Source of the DNA: an uncultured Pseudomonadota bacterium
GTDB lineage: Bacteria; Pseudomonadota; Alphaproteobacteria; RF32; CAG-239
DNA length: 7,990 nucleotides
NCBI GenBank assembly: GCA_949295395.1
Contig: CASFLB010000056.1
Coordinates: 1 to 7,990, forward strand
Direction: 5' to 3'
The notes beneath the pieces were generated by a model. That model was given only the letters and a program-made list of their open reading frames with translations. It was not told where the DNA came from and did no database searches. The position numbers and the translations under genes are program-made. Below are positions 1-6,290 of the stretch, piece after piece; position 1 is the stretch's first letter; each line of letters starts with the position of its first letter.

Positions 1-3
1 ACA

Positions 4-1770
4 TTATTTTTGGTCTTTTACCACCTGAATATGCAATTCATCAAGCTGTTGTTGGGTGACAACATTTGGCGCTTGCATCATCAAATCTTGCGCTTTTCCG
101 TTCAATGGGAACAAGATAACGTCACGAATAATCGGTTCATCAAGCAACAGCATGACTAAACGATCGACGCCATAAGCCGAACCGGCGTGCGGTGGGGCGC
201 CAAACTTAAAGGCGCTTATCATGCCGCCAAATTTGTTATCAACAACCGAGTTATCATAACCGGCAATTTCAAAAGCTTTGTACATAATTTCCGGTTGGTG
301 GTTGCGGACAGCACCTGACAGTAATTCAACACCGTTGCAAACAAAGTCATACTGATAAGCCAAAATATCAAGCGGATTTTTGTTTAGCAAGGCATCCATC
401 CCGCCTTGAGGCATTGAGAAGGGGTTATGTGAAAATTCAACCGCGCCGGTTTCGTCATTTTCTTCATAGAACGGAAAATCGACAATCCAGCACATTTTGA
501 ATGAATTTTCATCAATCAAGCCTAATTCCTCACCAACTTTGTTGCGTAGGCGGCCGCTGAATTTATCAAATTTCATGCCTTTGCCGACCACAAACAAAAT
601 GGCGTCGCCGTCTTCGGCCTTCATAGTTTGTTTAATTTCTTCAATCTTTTCAGCGCTCATCATACGGGAAATACCTTTGGTTGCGCCTTCGGCCCAAGCG
701 ATGTAAGCAACACCGCCCATGCCTTCTTCTTTAGCGTAACCATCAAGCTTATCAAAGAACGAACGTGGTTTTGAGGCAATACCCTTAACCAACATAGCTT
801 TAACAACTTTGCCTTCTTTGACCATAGAGTCATAAACACCAAAGCCGCTGTCTCCAAACAAAGAACTTGCATCAATCATAAACAATGGGTTGCGCAAATC
901 CGGTTTGTCTGAACCATATTTTAACATGGCTTCACGGAACGGAATATGGATATAAGGCGCTTGGTCAACGGTTTTGCCATTGGCAAATTCATTAAATATT
1001 GTTCCCAAAGTATGTTCAATAACTGCGAACACATCATCTTGGGTGGCAAAGCTCATTTCCATATCCATCTGATAGAATTCTCCAGGGGAGCGGTCGGCTC
1101 TTGGGTCTTCATCACGGAAGCATGGGGCGATTTGGAAATATTTATCAAAGCCCGAAACCATCAATAACTGCTTGAACTGTTGCGGGGCTTGCGGCAAGGC
1201 ATAAAACTTTCCGGGGTTTAAGCGGGACGGAACCAAGAAGTCGCGCGCGCCTTCCGGTGATGAAGCCGTCAAAATCGGTGTTTGATATTCGGTGAAGCCT
1301 TGTTCACGCATTAATTCACGCGAGCGTTGTATAACTTTTGAACGCAATAAAATATTTTTGTGAATGCGGTCTTTACGCAAATCCAAAAAGCGATATTTTA
1401 AGCGCAATTCTTCCGGTTCGCCGCCATCAGAAGCAACTTGTACCGGTAAAACGTCGGCTTCAGAATATACTTCCAAAGTTTTGACCTTAATTTCAATATC
1501 GCCGGTCGGAATGTTTTTGTTAACGCTTTCACGGTGAACAACTTCGCCGCTGATGCCGATAACCGACTCGACGCGAATTGCTTCTATTCTTTCAAATAAA
1601 TCTGAATGACTATCAAATACGCATTGGGTAATCCCGTAATGATCTCGCAAATCGACAAAGCACAAATTTCCTAAATTGCGTTTGCGATGAATCCATCCGG
1701 CGAGCTTGACCTCTTTGTTGACATCGGAGGCTCTGAGTTCGCCACAGGTATGTGTACGATAGCCGTTCAT
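4..1770 (-). CDS. aspS: Aspartyl-tRNA synthetase, bacterial type
   Basis: Class II synthetase that attaches aspartate to tRNA-Asp in the cytoplasm; 588 residues, normal for the bacterial form. Visible parts, numbered from the chosen start: an N-terminal OB-fold anticodon-binding domain (about 1-105, with GWIHRKRN), the class II core with motif 2 (FRDEDPRADRSPGEF, about 218-232), the bacterial GAD insertion (about 281-396), SHNPFSMP near 447, and motif 3 (GSAYGVDRLVMLL, about 531-543). The RSPGEFYQ and SHNPFSMPQGG strings are the alphaproteobacterial variants as I know them. The start is the ATG at 1770, because GAGGAA lies 4 bases before it; the in-frame ATG at 1782 directly abuts that site and would leave no room for ribosome binding. 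The gene probably has its own promoter, since a terminator closes the gene upstream. Leu33 sits where Pseudomonas AspRS has His31, which may bear on tRNA specificity. The identification is secure. Confidence 0.97.
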   Translation of the reverse strand: MNGYRTHTCGELRASDVNKEVKLAGWIHRKRNLGNLCFVDLRDHYGITQCVFDSHSDLFERIEAIRVESVIGISGEVVHRESVNKNIPTGDIEIKVKTLEVYSEADVLPVQVASDGGEPEELRLKYRFLDLRKDRIHKNILLRSKVIQRSRELMREQGFTEYQTPILTASSPEGARDFLVPSRLNPGKFYALPQAPQQFKQLLMVSGFDKYFQIAPCFRDEDPRADRSPGEFYQMDMEMSFATQDDVFAVIEHTLGTIFNEFANGKTVDQAPYIHIPFREAMLKYGSDKPDLRNPLFMIDASSLFGDSGFGVYDSMVKEGKVVKAMLVKGIASKPRSFFDKLDGYAKEEGMGGVAYIAWAEGATKGISRMMSAEKIEEIKQTMKAEDGDAILFVVGKGMKFDKFSGRLRNKVGEELGLIDENSFKMCWIVDFPFYEENDETGAVEFSHNPFSMPQGGMDALLNKNPLDILAYQYDFVCNGVELLSGAVRNHQPEIMYKAFEIAGYDNSVVDNKFGGMISAFKFGAPPHAGSAYGVDRLVMLLLDEPIIRDVILFPLNGKAQDLMMQAPNVVTQQQLDELHIQVVKDQK

Positions 1771-1774
1771 AATT

Positions 1775-1780
1775 TTCCTC
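1775..1780 (-). promoter_or_regulatory. Ribosome binding site that sets the aspS start
   Basis: On the minus strand GAGGAA occupies these bases, four bases before the ATG at 1770. An in-frame ATG at 1782-1780 runs straight into this site. The longer reading adds four residues (MRKI) but has no SD of its own, so the shorter protein starting MNGYRTHTCG is preferred; that N-terminus also fits the family. Confidence 0.75.
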
Positions 1781-1808
1781 ATTTATTGTTATTAAACCTA
1801 GCCTATTA

Positions 1809-1837
1809 GTTCTAGCGCTGTTTTCTGATAAAAGCAA
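1809..1837 (-). promoter_or_regulatory. Candidate sigma-70 promoter for aspS
   Basis: Reading the minus strand, TTGCTT (1837-1832) and TAGAAC (1814-1809) are separated by 17 bases. The pair lies between the terminator of the upstream gene and the aspS SD, which is where an independent aspS promoter is needed. The match to consensus is moderate and AT-rich DNA offers alternatives, so this is a proposal only. Confidence 0.35.
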
Positions 1838-1848
1838 GCGCAATTTCT

Positions 1849-1884
1849 AAAAAAAGAAAGAGCTGCCTAAGACAGCTCTTTCTT
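1849..1884 (-). terminator. Intrinsic terminator after the 141-codon gene
   Basis: A perfect 12-bp inverted repeat (1854-1865 with 1873-1884, arm AAGAAAGAGCTG) surrounds a 7-base loop. On the minus strand it is followed by a run of seven T (1855-1849, partly shared with the stem), the canonical Rho-independent form. It starts 14 bases past the stop of the 141-codon gene and ends before the aspS promoter, so the two genes are probably separate transcripts. On the plus strand the tract after the stem is only AATTTT, so it may work weakly in that direction too. Confidence 0.85.
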
Positions 1885-1897
1885 AATTTTGTTTGTG

Positions 1898-2323
1898 TTA
1901 CTTTGTGGCTTGATGCCCAATAACTTGATACCCATCTTTTTGTTCAAAAATAAAAGCGCGAGCTTTCTTTTCTTTGTTGGTGGTTTTCCACGTTTTGACG
2001 GCGGTTTTTAAATCCGGGGCCTCCATACTTTCAGCAAAAGGAAGGTAGCAAGCCGCTTCGCGGGCAGGGAGGTTATGAAGACCATGGCGTAGATGTTCTT
2101 TTAACCAACAAGCTGCGCGCCGGCAATCTTCAAGCTCGGAAAATCCAAGGGCGAATCCTTTTTCAATGTTGGCTTTGCCCTTATTAACAAATACGGCGCG
2201 TGATTCCATAAAAACAGCAGGGCATAAGCCGGCTTCGACCAAAATTTCTGAAACATATTGGTGCAAAAAAGCAACATCATTTTTTTGTTGGTCTTTTGCT
2301 TTTCCTACAAAAATTGTGTACAT
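1898..2323 (-). CDS. Hypothetical protein, 141 residues
   Basis: I do not recognise this protein. It begins MYTIFVGKAKD, is predicted soluble, has no signal peptide or membrane segment, and contains four cysteines (34, 67, 72, 92) that do not form a clear metal-binding CxxC pattern. The middle (about 62-82) looks helical and basic with repeated His/Arg. Residues 110-123 are very Lys-rich, and the end (about 121-137) reads like a short beta hairpin. Reasons to believe it is a real gene: the uninterrupted frame fills the space between a promoter-like site and a perfect terminator, and codon use resembles its neighbours. Against: no SD is visible before the ATG, where the bases are CTAATCATT. 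It lies between aspS and rnd, which I recall as close neighbours in many alphaproteobacteria, so it may be a lineage-specific insertion. Function unknown. Confidence 0.7.
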   Translation of the reverse strand: MYTIFVGKAKDQQKNDVAFLHQYVSEILVEAGLCPAVFMESRAVFVNKGKANIEKGFALGFSELEDCRRAACWLKEHLRHGLHNLPAREAACYLPFAESMEAPDLKTAVKTWKTTNKEKKARAFIFEQKDGYQVIGHQATK

Positions 2324-2367
2324 AATGATTAGATATTTCGTTATACAATAATAAATTTCTCAGATAC

Positions 2368-2395
2368 AGAATACACGAAAATTTGTCTAAATCAA
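2368..2395 (-). promoter_or_regulatory. Candidate promoter for the 141-codon gene
   Basis: On the minus strand TTGATT (2395-2390) and TATTCT (2373-2368) are 16 bases apart. Transcription would start near 2361, giving a leader of roughly 40 bases. A second -10-like TATAAC lies closer to the ATG but has no good -35. No SD follows either one. Confidence 0.35.
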
Positions 2396-2413
2396 GTTTT
2401 TTTTATTTTAAGG

Positions 2414-2442
2414 TTGCTAAAAACAGAATCTGCGACTAAAAT
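2414..2442 (+). promoter_or_regulatory. Sigma-70-like promoter for rnd
   Basis: TTGCTA (2414-2419) and TAAAAT (2437-2442) are separated by exactly 17 bases. Transcription would start around 2449, just ahead of the GAGGGG SD at 2453-2458, giving a very short leader. Spacing and both hexamers are good for an AT-rich alphaproteobacterium. Confidence 0.55.
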
Positions 2443-2463
2443 CACAAGAAAAGAGGGGCCTTG

Positions 2464-3618
2464 ATGCGATTGATTACGACAACAGAAGATTTAAAAGATT
2501 TTTGCAAAATTTTGGAGAGCCAAGCGTTTATTACGGTTGACTTGGAATTTCATCGCGAAAAAACTTATTATGCTCAGCTTGGGTTAATTCAGGTTGCTTG
2601 TCCTGAGACAGAAGGAATTATTGATCCTTTGGCTCCGCAGCTTGATTTGTCTTGTTTCTTTGATGTGATGAAAAATCCGAATGTTGTTAAGGTGTTGCAT
2701 TCTTGTCGGCAAGATATTGAAATTTTATATCATTTAGCCGGATTTATTCCGCAGCCGTTGTTTGATACGCAAGTGGCGGCGCAAATTTGCGGTTTTGGAA
2801 GCTCTGTCAGTTATGAAAATTTGGTTCAGTCTATTCTTGGTATTGAATTGGATAAGAGTTCTCGTTTGACCAATTGGTGTGTTCGGCCTTTGAGCGCAAA
2901 ACAGCTTGATTATGCTATTTCCGATGTGACGCATCTTGTTCATATTTATCAGTTTATGAAGCAAAAAATCGCTCAAAACGGACGAGAACACTGGCTCGAT
3001 GAAGAAATGGCCGAACTTTTGGATAAAAATAATTATGAAACAAAGCCCCAAGAGGCTTGGCTTAAAATTCGTCAGCATATTCGAAACCGTAAATATTTAA
3101 CTGTGTTGCGTGAACTTGCGGCTTGGCGCGAAAAAAGAGCTCAACAGAAAAATCTTCCGCGTCAGACTATTATTAAAGACGATTGCTTGCTGAATATTGC
3201 TGCGGTCGCGCCTCATAATCTTGAGGAGCTTAAGCAAATTCGGAATATGCGTTCGGATATTTTGAATGGAAAATTGGCTCAAGAAATTCTTGATGTTGTG
3301 TGTTTTGCTGAAAGCTTGCCTCGTAGCGAATATGCAAAACCCAAAACCGAAAAGAAAATAAATTATTCTCAAGATTTATATGAGTTGTTGCGTTTGTTGT
3401 TGGTTCTTATCAGCCAAAAAAACGAAACGGTTCCCCATATTATTGCCGGTGATGACGAGCTTAAGTTATTTGCCGCCGGTCAAGATCGGGGCCTTAAAAT
3501 GTTCCAAGGTTGGCGTTTTGATGTTTTTGGGCGGCAGGCCTCTTTATTGCGCCAAGGAAAAATAAGTATTGGCTATGATTGTTCTAGCCAAAAAATTGCT
3601 TTGACCCAAATACCGTAG
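2464..3618 (+). CDS. rnd: Ribonuclease D
   Basis: A 3'-to-5' exoribonuclease of the DEDD superfamily that trims 3' ends of tRNA precursors and other structured RNAs; 384 residues, close to the usual length. The exonuclease domain fills about residues 1-170. ExoI is VDLEF with Asp26 and Glu28, ExoII is SCRQDIEIL with Asp84, and ExoIII is YAISD with Tyr150 and Asp154, the DEDDy form. SRLTNWCVRPLS (about 133-144) is the usual RNase D stretch. An HRDC nucleic-acid-binding domain follows at about 209-288, then a less conserved C-terminal helical region. The start is the ATG at 2464: GAGGGG ends five bases before it, whereas the in-frame TTG at 2461 would be only two bases away. It converges on the ArsR-type gene with 8 bases between stop codons and no visible terminator, so the two transcripts probably overlap. 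Confidence 0.95.
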   Translation: MRLITTTEDLKDFCKILESQAFITVDLEFHREKTYYAQLGLIQVACPETEGIIDPLAPQLDLSCFFDVMKNPNVVKVLHSCRQDIEILYHLAGFIPQPLFDTQVAAQICGFGSSVSYENLVQSILGIELDKSSRLTNWCVRPLSAKQLDYAISDVTHLVHIYQFMKQKIAQNGREHWLDEEMAELLDKNNYETKPQEAWLKIRQHIRNRKYLTVLRELAAWREKRAQQKNLPRQTIIKDDCLLNIAAVAPHNLEELKQIRNMRSDILNGKLAQEILDVVCFAESLPRSEYAKPKTEKKINYSQDLYELLRLLLVLISQKNETVPHIIAGDDELKLFAAGQDRGLKMFQGWRFDVFGRQASLLRQGKISIGYDCSSQKIALTQIP

Positions 3619-3626
3619 CCCTAGAG

Positions 3627-3899
3627 TTATTGTTCTTTAAGCAGCTCTACAATTTGTAAGGCTGTTTTGTTTTTGACGGCGTAAAATACATTTTGTGCCA
3701 AACGACGGGTTGATACAATGTCTGTGGCACGCAATATCGCTAAATGTTGCGATAAAGCAGACTGACTTAAACCTATTTTCTTTTCAAGTTCGCCTACCTT
3801 TAATTCTTTGTTTTCAAGCACACTTATAATTTGGAGACGTTTTTCATTGGCCAGAGCCTTTAAGAGTTTTGCTCCATTGTTTATTGTCTTTTTTTCCAT
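3627..3899 (-). CDS. ArsR-family transcriptional regulator, HlyU/BigR-like
   Basis: A 90-residue winged-helix DNA-binding protein, expected to act as a dimer. LLKALANEKRLQIISVL (about 12-28) is the first conserved helix pair, VGELEKKIGLSQSALSQHLAILR (about 35-57) holds the helix-turn-helix with recognition helix SQSALSQHL, and STRRLAQNVFYAV (about 62-74) forms the wing. The closest subgroup I can name is HlyU/BigR/NolR, by its LSQSALSQHL and AQxxFY strings. It has no cysteine at all: neither the ELCVCDL metal site of classical ArsR nor the redox or persulfide cysteines of HlyU and BigR. A ligand cannot be inferred. The ATG at 3899 is chosen because GGAGG lies nine bases before it, inside the longer frame that opens with GTG at 3920. 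It is divergent from xseB-ispA and convergent with rnd; autoregulation is usual for the family but unproven here. Confidence 0.9.
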   Translation of the reverse strand: MEKKTINNGAKLLKALANEKRLQIISVLENKELKVGELEKKIGLSQSALSQHLAILRATDIVSTRRLAQNVFYAVKNKTALQIVELLKEQ

Positions 3900-3908
3900 A
3901 TCAGAAAT

Positions 3909-3913
3909 CCTCC
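3909..3913 (-). promoter_or_regulatory. Ribosome binding site that sets the ArsR-gene start
   Basis: GGAGG on the minus strand, nine bases before the ATG at 3899. It falls inside the coding extension that would begin with GTG at 3920, so the extension is rejected and the protein starts MEKKTINN. Confidence 0.75.
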
Positions 3914-4029
3914 ATAACACACCCTTTTATTTAACACGTTTTTTGTAATCATGGATAGATAATAAAACTAATATTCAGATAGCCTTTAGGTTAATAAACA
4001 TAAGTTGTATATAAAACGTGCGAAAGAAT

Positions 4030-4058
4030 TTGCGAATGAAAAGATAATGGTGTATAGT
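4030..4058 (+). promoter_or_regulatory. Sigma-70-like promoter for xseB-ispA
   Basis: TTGCGA (4030-4035) and TATAGT (4053-4058) stand exactly 17 bases apart. Transcription would start near 4065, followed by GGAG at 4076-4079 and the xseB ATG at 4086. This promoter lies inside the upstream extension of the xseB frame (back to a TTG at 4005), which argues strongly that the extension is not translated. Confidence 0.6.
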
Positions 4059-4085
4059 CATGAAAAAATATATTCGGAGATGATA

Positions 4086-4328
4086 ATGGATAATGATATT
4101 CAAAATTTGAGCTTTGAAGATGCTTTAGCCAAGTTAGAAACTTTGGTGCGAGAATTGGAAAATGGGCGTATTAAACTTGATGATGCCGTTAAGGCTTATG
4201 AACAAGCGGTGTCTTTGAAAAATTTTTGTGAAGAGAAACTCAAGGCCGCTGAATTGAAAATTGAAAAACTTGAGCTTTCTTCAAACGGCGAATTGGTTAC
4301 AACCCCTTTAGACAAGACTGAAGAATAG
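4086..4328 (+). CDS. xseB: Exodeoxyribonuclease VII small subunit
   Basis: The small, all-helical subunit of exonuclease VII. With several copies bound to one XseA it forms the enzyme that degrades single-stranded DNA from both ends into acid-soluble oligonucleotides. The 80 residues match the usual length. The family pattern is clear: LSFEDALAKLETLVRELENG (about 7-26), then KLDDAVKAYEQAVSLKNFCEEKL (about 29-51) and a charged C-terminal helix and tail. The start is ATG 4086, six bases after GGAG and just downstream of a good promoter. The gene ends two bases before ispA, so the two are co-transcribed and probably translationally coupled. No xseA lies in the window. The xseB-ispA order is shared with E. 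coli and many other proteobacteria. Confidence 0.95.
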   Translation: MDNDIQNLSFEDALAKLETLVRELENGRIKLDDAVKAYEQAVSLKNFCEEKLKAAELKIEKLELSSNGELVTTPLDKTEE

Positions 4329-4330
4329 TT

Positions 4331-5224
4331 ATGACGATAAAAGAAAAACTTAATTGTTACAGCACAGAATTTAACGCTCGTTTGAGTGAGTTTTTTCCTT
4401 TGGGAACAGAAGCGGAAAGTCGCGTCGTCGAGGCTATGAAGTATTCGGTAACAAACGGTGGAAAAAGACTGCGTCCGTTTTTGGTGAATGAAACCGCCGG
4501 ATTGTTTGGTTTGACTTTTGAGGAAACGTTGCGAACGGCGGTCGCCTTAGAGTGTTTGCATTCTTATTCTTTGATTCATGATGATTTGCCCGCTATGGAT
4601 AATGATGATTTAAGACGCGGAAAACCAACCTGTCACAAAGCTTTTGATGAAGCAACGGCTATTTTGGCCGGTGATGGGTTGCTGACATATGCTTTTGAGT
4701 TGTTGGCTCAGGAGAAAACGGCTCCGTTACCTCAAACGCGCTGTGAGTTGGTGGCTTTGTTGGCTAATGCGGCCGGTGCCTTTAATGGTATGGTGGCTGG
4801 GCAAATGCTTGATTTGTTGGCTGAGAAATTTCCAGAATCAAATTCGGAAACGATGATTAAGCGTATTGAAGAAATGAAAACCGGACGCCTTATTCGTTAT
4901 GCTTGCGAGGCTGGGGCTGTTTTGGGTCAGGCTTCGGTTGCTGAGCGTGAAAAACTTATTGTTTATTCTCGATCAATCGGAATAGCTTTTCAGATCGCCG
5001 ATGATATTCTTGATGTTGAAGGTAATCCTGAACTTGTTGGCAAGCGTTTGCAAAAAGATGCCGAGCAGGGCAAACTGACTTTTGTTGGGCTTTATGGTTT
5101 GGATAAGGCAAAAGTTTTGGCCAAAGATTATGTGGCTCAGGCTAAAGATGCTCTTTTATCTTTTGGTGATAAGGCAGAGACACTTTGTTCTTTGGCTGAT
5201 TTTATGATTAATCGTGATCATTAA
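4331..5224 (+). CDS. ispA: Farnesyl diphosphate synthase, type II bacterial
   Basis: Condenses dimethylallyl and then geranyl diphosphate with isopentenyl diphosphate to make C15 farnesyl diphosphate, precursor of undecaprenyl carriers and quinone side chains. The 297 residues are full length. GGKRLRP (43-49) binds isopentenyl diphosphate. The first aspartate-rich motif is DDLPAMD (84-90), with the two extra residues of type II enzymes. Tyr79, five residues before it, fits a C15 product-length limit. The second motif is DDILD (224-228), with KTGRLI and GKRLQKDAEQGK in their usual places. A geranylgeranyl product cannot be excluded from sequence alone, but the xseB neighbour and HSYSLIHDD favour IspA. 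The start is two bases after the xseB stop with only a weak GAAGAA before it, suggesting coupled translation. dxs, which often follows ispA, is absent; the stop codon instead overlaps that of the convergent pit gene. Confidence 0.95.
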   Translation: MTIKEKLNCYSTEFNARLSEFFPLGTEAESRVVEAMKYSVTNGGKRLRPFLVNETAGLFGLTFEETLRTAVALECLHSYSLIHDDLPAMDNDDLRRGKPTCHKAFDEATAILAGDGLLTYAFELLAQEKTAPLPQTRCELVALLANAAGAFNGMVAGQMLDLLAEKFPESNSETMIKRIEEMKTGRLIRYACEAGAVLGQASVAEREKLIVYSRSIGIAFQIADDILDVEGNPELVGKRLQKDAEQGKLTFVGLYGLDKAKVLAKDYVAQAKDALLSFGDKAETLCSLADFMINRDH

Positions 5225-6276
5225 AGCTCATAAACACTAAGATTGAACACGTTTTCTAAAAAGAAAAGTGAAACAAAACAAACCGCAGCTGAAATAATTG
5301 GGGTTAAAAACCAGCCAAAAACTATTTTGACTACAATTTTCCAGTTAATGTTTCTGCCTCCTTTGGCAACGCCAATTCCAAGAATTGCTCCGATAACGGC
5401 ATGGGAACTTGAAACCGGAACCAAGGGTAAAGATGGTAGGCCGTGAGCGTCAAGAAAAAGTTTAAGCGACTTAGAGGCAAATAAAAATAAGACCAAAGAT
5501 TGGGCAAAGACAACAATCAGCGCGACAATCGGGGTCATGTGCATTAGATTGTTGCCAATGGTTCTAATCGTTTTATGGGAATAGGTGAAAATTCCTATGG
5601 CGATTGATATTCCGCCAATAAAAAACAAAATTTGTGTTTTTGAAAAGGCAATGTCTCCGATGGAAAGTGCGTGGAGAGGGCTGGAATCGACAAATACCCC
5701 CATAACATTGGCAATGTTGTTGGCTCCTAAAGCATAGGCTCCAAAAGCTCCGATAATAATTAAGCCAATGCGGACGTAACTATCCATTCTAAACAAATGG
5801 ATTTTGAGATGTTTCATCAAGAGCTTAATGCCCCAAAAGACAAGAACGGCAACAGCGGCACTTAACAGCGGACATAAAATCCAAGAGGAAACAATTTCTA
5901 CAAGCGTGTTTGAATCTGTTGGATTACCGCTATAAAAGTTCCAACCAATGATGGCACCGACAATGGCTTGTGAGGTTGAAACCGGTAAGCCGGAGGACGA
6001 CATCCAATAAATGGCTAATGCGGCGGCTAAAGCAACCATAAAAGCGCCGGCTATGGCATTTACTCGGCCTAAGGCTGAGAGGGTTTCACTTGCACCGGAA
6101 CCGGCAAAAACCGCGCCTAAAATCACAAAAATTGAAGCAATGAGTGCTGCCGTTCGAAATCTTATCATGCGGCTGCCGACGGCTGTTCCAAAGAGGTTGG
6201 CCGCATCATTGGCGCCCAAAGACCAGCCTAAAAATAGTCCGCTACTTAGAAAAAGGAAAAATAATCCCTCGTCCAT
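5221..6276 (-). CDS. pit: Low-affinity inorganic phosphate transporter, PiT family
   Basis: An inner-membrane symporter that imports phosphate, probably as a metal-phosphate complex with protons; 351 residues and strongly hydrophobic, with roughly ten membrane spans. The duplicated PiT signature is clear: GANDAAN (21-27) with GLPVSTSQAIVGA (96-108) in the first half, and GANNIAN (184-190) with PVSSSHAVIGA (287-297) in the second. A hydrophilic loop (about 152-168) separates the halves. It is shorter than E. coli PitA (about 500 residues) because the long central loop is missing, as in many rhizobial-type Pit proteins. The ATG at 6276 follows AAGGAG with six bases between. The gene begins 14 bases after the DUF47 stop, so both form one operon. 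The substrate could in principle be sulfate or another oxyanion (CysP-like proteins share the fold), but the DUF47 partner makes phosphate most likely. Confidence 0.93.
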   Translation of the reverse strand: MDEGLFFLFLSSGLFLGWSLGANDAANLFGTAVGSRMIRFRTAALIASIFVILGAVFAGSGASETLSALGRVNAIAGAFMVALAAALAIYWMSSSGLPVSTSQAIVGAIIGWNFYSGNPTDSNTLVEIVSSWILCPLLSAAVAVLVFWGIKLLMKHLKIHLFRMDSYVRIGLIIIGAFGAYALGANNIANVMGVFVDSSPLHALSIGDIAFSKTQILFFIGGISIAIGIFTYSHKTIRTIGNNLMHMTPIVALIVVFAQSLVLFLFASKSLKLFLDAHGLPSLPLVPVSSSHAVIGAILGIGVAKGGRNINWKIVVKIVFGWFLTPIISAAVCFVSLFFLENVFNLSVYEL

Positions 6277-6290
6277 TTGTTTCTCCTTAT

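Noticed and set aside
497..1167. Plus- and minus-frame ORFs of about 70 codons inside aspS
   Set aside because: They are out-of-frame shadows of a conserved gene, without SD sites or recognisable protein features.
1771..1782. Upstream in-frame ATG giving aspS four more residues
   Set aside because: It abuts the GAGGAA site that serves the ATG at 1770 and has no SD of its own.
2734..3565. ORFs of 61-114 codons on both strands inside rnd
   Set aside because: They overlap conserved RNase D motifs in other frames, have no SD sites, and their compositions look like reverse-strand artefacts.
3900..3920. GTG-start extension of the ArsR-type gene, and a four-codon ORF (ATG at 3915, stop TGA) overlapping its SD
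   Set aside because: The GGAGG that serves ATG 3899 lies inside both. The tiny ORF is too short to call and looks like a by-product of the SD sequence.
4005..4085. N-terminal extension of XseB back to a TTG
   Set aside because: A good promoter (4030-4058) and the SD (4076-4079) lie inside it, and XseB family members start close to the ATG at 4086.
5249..5271. Imperfect hairpin near the 3' end of pit as a terminator
   Set aside because: The stem is AT-rich with a bulge and lacks a T-run after it on either strand; it lies inside pit coding sequence.
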